From Candidatus Zixiibacteriota bacterium (GTDB lineage Bacteria > Zixibacteria > MSB-5A5 > GN15 > PGXB01): a stretch of DNA of 6,969 nt. Shown here in pieces: positions 6,839 through 6,969 of this stretch. The notes beneath the pieces were generated by a model. It saw nothing but the letters and a program-made list of their open reading frames with translations. It did not search any database and was not told where the DNA came from. Position numbers and translations under genes: made by a program. The stretch is from the NCBI GenBank assembly GCA_030591405.1, contig JAUVBC010000115.1, positions 1 to 6,969 on the forward strand. The letters are read 5' to 3'. The stretch's first letter is position 1, and every line of letters begins with the position of its first letter.

Positions 6839-6866
6839 ATAATACAAAAACCTGATTCAATTGCAA
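6839..6866 (-). promoter_or_regulatory. Sigma70-like promoter for the solute-binding protein gene
   Basis: Minus-strand TTGCAA (6866-6861), a 16-bp spacer and TATTAT (6844-6839) match consensus at 4 of 6 and 5 of 6 bases. The start point would be near 6832, giving a leader of about 16 nt that contains the Shine-Dalgarno run GAGGG before ATG 6816. The -35 touches the T-tract of the upstream terminator. Confidence 0.5.
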
Positions 6867-6900
6867 ATAAAAAAGGGACAGGTCAAAAACCTGTCCCTTT
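6865..6900 (-). terminator. Intrinsic terminator after the dockerin-like gene
   Basis: A perfect 11-bp inverted repeat (6872-6882 with 6890-6900, plus strand AAAGGGACAGG and its complement) encloses a seven-base loop. On the minus strand the stem ends in TTT and continues TTTATTTG, giving a T-rich tail. It begins 18 bases after the stop codon at 6919 and separates that gene from the solute-binding protein gene. Confidence 0.88.
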
Positions 6901-6918
6901 GAGATATCTAATTTCAGT

Positions 6919-6969
6919 TTACTCGCAATCGGGCGCTGGTCCGCTATTTTCCAAGTAATTGATTATATA
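6919..6969 (-). CDS. C-terminal end of a dockerin-like secreted protein (partial)
   Basis: Only the last 16 residues and the stop codon are inside the window: YIINYLENSGPAPDCE. This is the closing segment of the type I dockerin-like repeats known from FCB and related candidate-phylum genomes, where a GDV...INYLFxxGPxP pattern ends the EF-hand-like calcium-binding unit. In those genomes such tails commonly sit at the C-terminus of large exported proteins. A strong terminator 18 bases downstream supports a real gene end on this strand. The rest of the protein and its catalytic or binding domains are off the right edge, so its role cannot be stated. The match is short and recognised from memory. 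Confidence 0.55.
   Translation of the reverse strand, partial: YIINYLENSGPAPDCE

Overview
This window looks like bacterial chromosome, about 40-45% G+C by eye. Every gene I can support lies on the minus strand, so transcription runs from high to low coordinates. The gene set is mostly housekeeping. Three things suggest a member of the FCB side of the tree, possibly a candidate phylum such as Zixibacteria: the S1 protein resembles the Bacteroidetes-type S1 in domain 1 and in its YTQEEYE-like approach segment; the right edge carries a C-terminal tail of the dockerin-like kind (YIINYLENSGPAPDCE) that is abundant in such genomes; and the left edge carries an apparent MotE-like protein. The taxonomic guess is inference.

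Layout in the direction of transcription (right to left). (1) 6969-6919: the last 16 codons of a dockerin-like secreted protein, closed by a strong intrinsic terminator (6900-6865). (2) 6816-6055: a family 3 periplasmic solute-binding lipoprotein with its own promoter and Shine-Dalgarno site, and no permease or ATPase gene beside it. (3) 5939-5235 cmk and 5238-4615 plsC, overlapping by ATGA. (4) 4484-2304 rpsA, a six-domain ribosomal protein S1 with long lysine-rich N-terminal and acidic C-terminal extensions, preceded by a structured leader of about 120 nt and followed by a strong terminator (2272-2237). (5) 2212-908 mtaB, the tRNA ms2t6A methylthiotransferase, with a start only 25 nt beyond that terminator. 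(6) 697 to the left edge: the first 232 residues of a single-pass membrane protein with a coiled coil, probably MotE-like.

The cmk-plsC-rpsA run is a widely conserved neighbourhood joining nucleotide supply, phospholipid synthesis and translation; mtaB adds tRNA modification for ANN codons. I found no tRNA, rRNA, CRISPR array, insertion sequence or phage gene. The intergenic gaps are all under 300 bases; the largest is 698-907, which holds a weak hairpin and an AT-rich palindrome but no gene I can support.

I do not see a clearly new biological system. The points most worth a second look are the structured S1 leader, possible leaderless starts of cmk and mtaB, an 11-bp tandem duplication across the start codon of the MotE-like gene, and the dockerin tail at the right edge.
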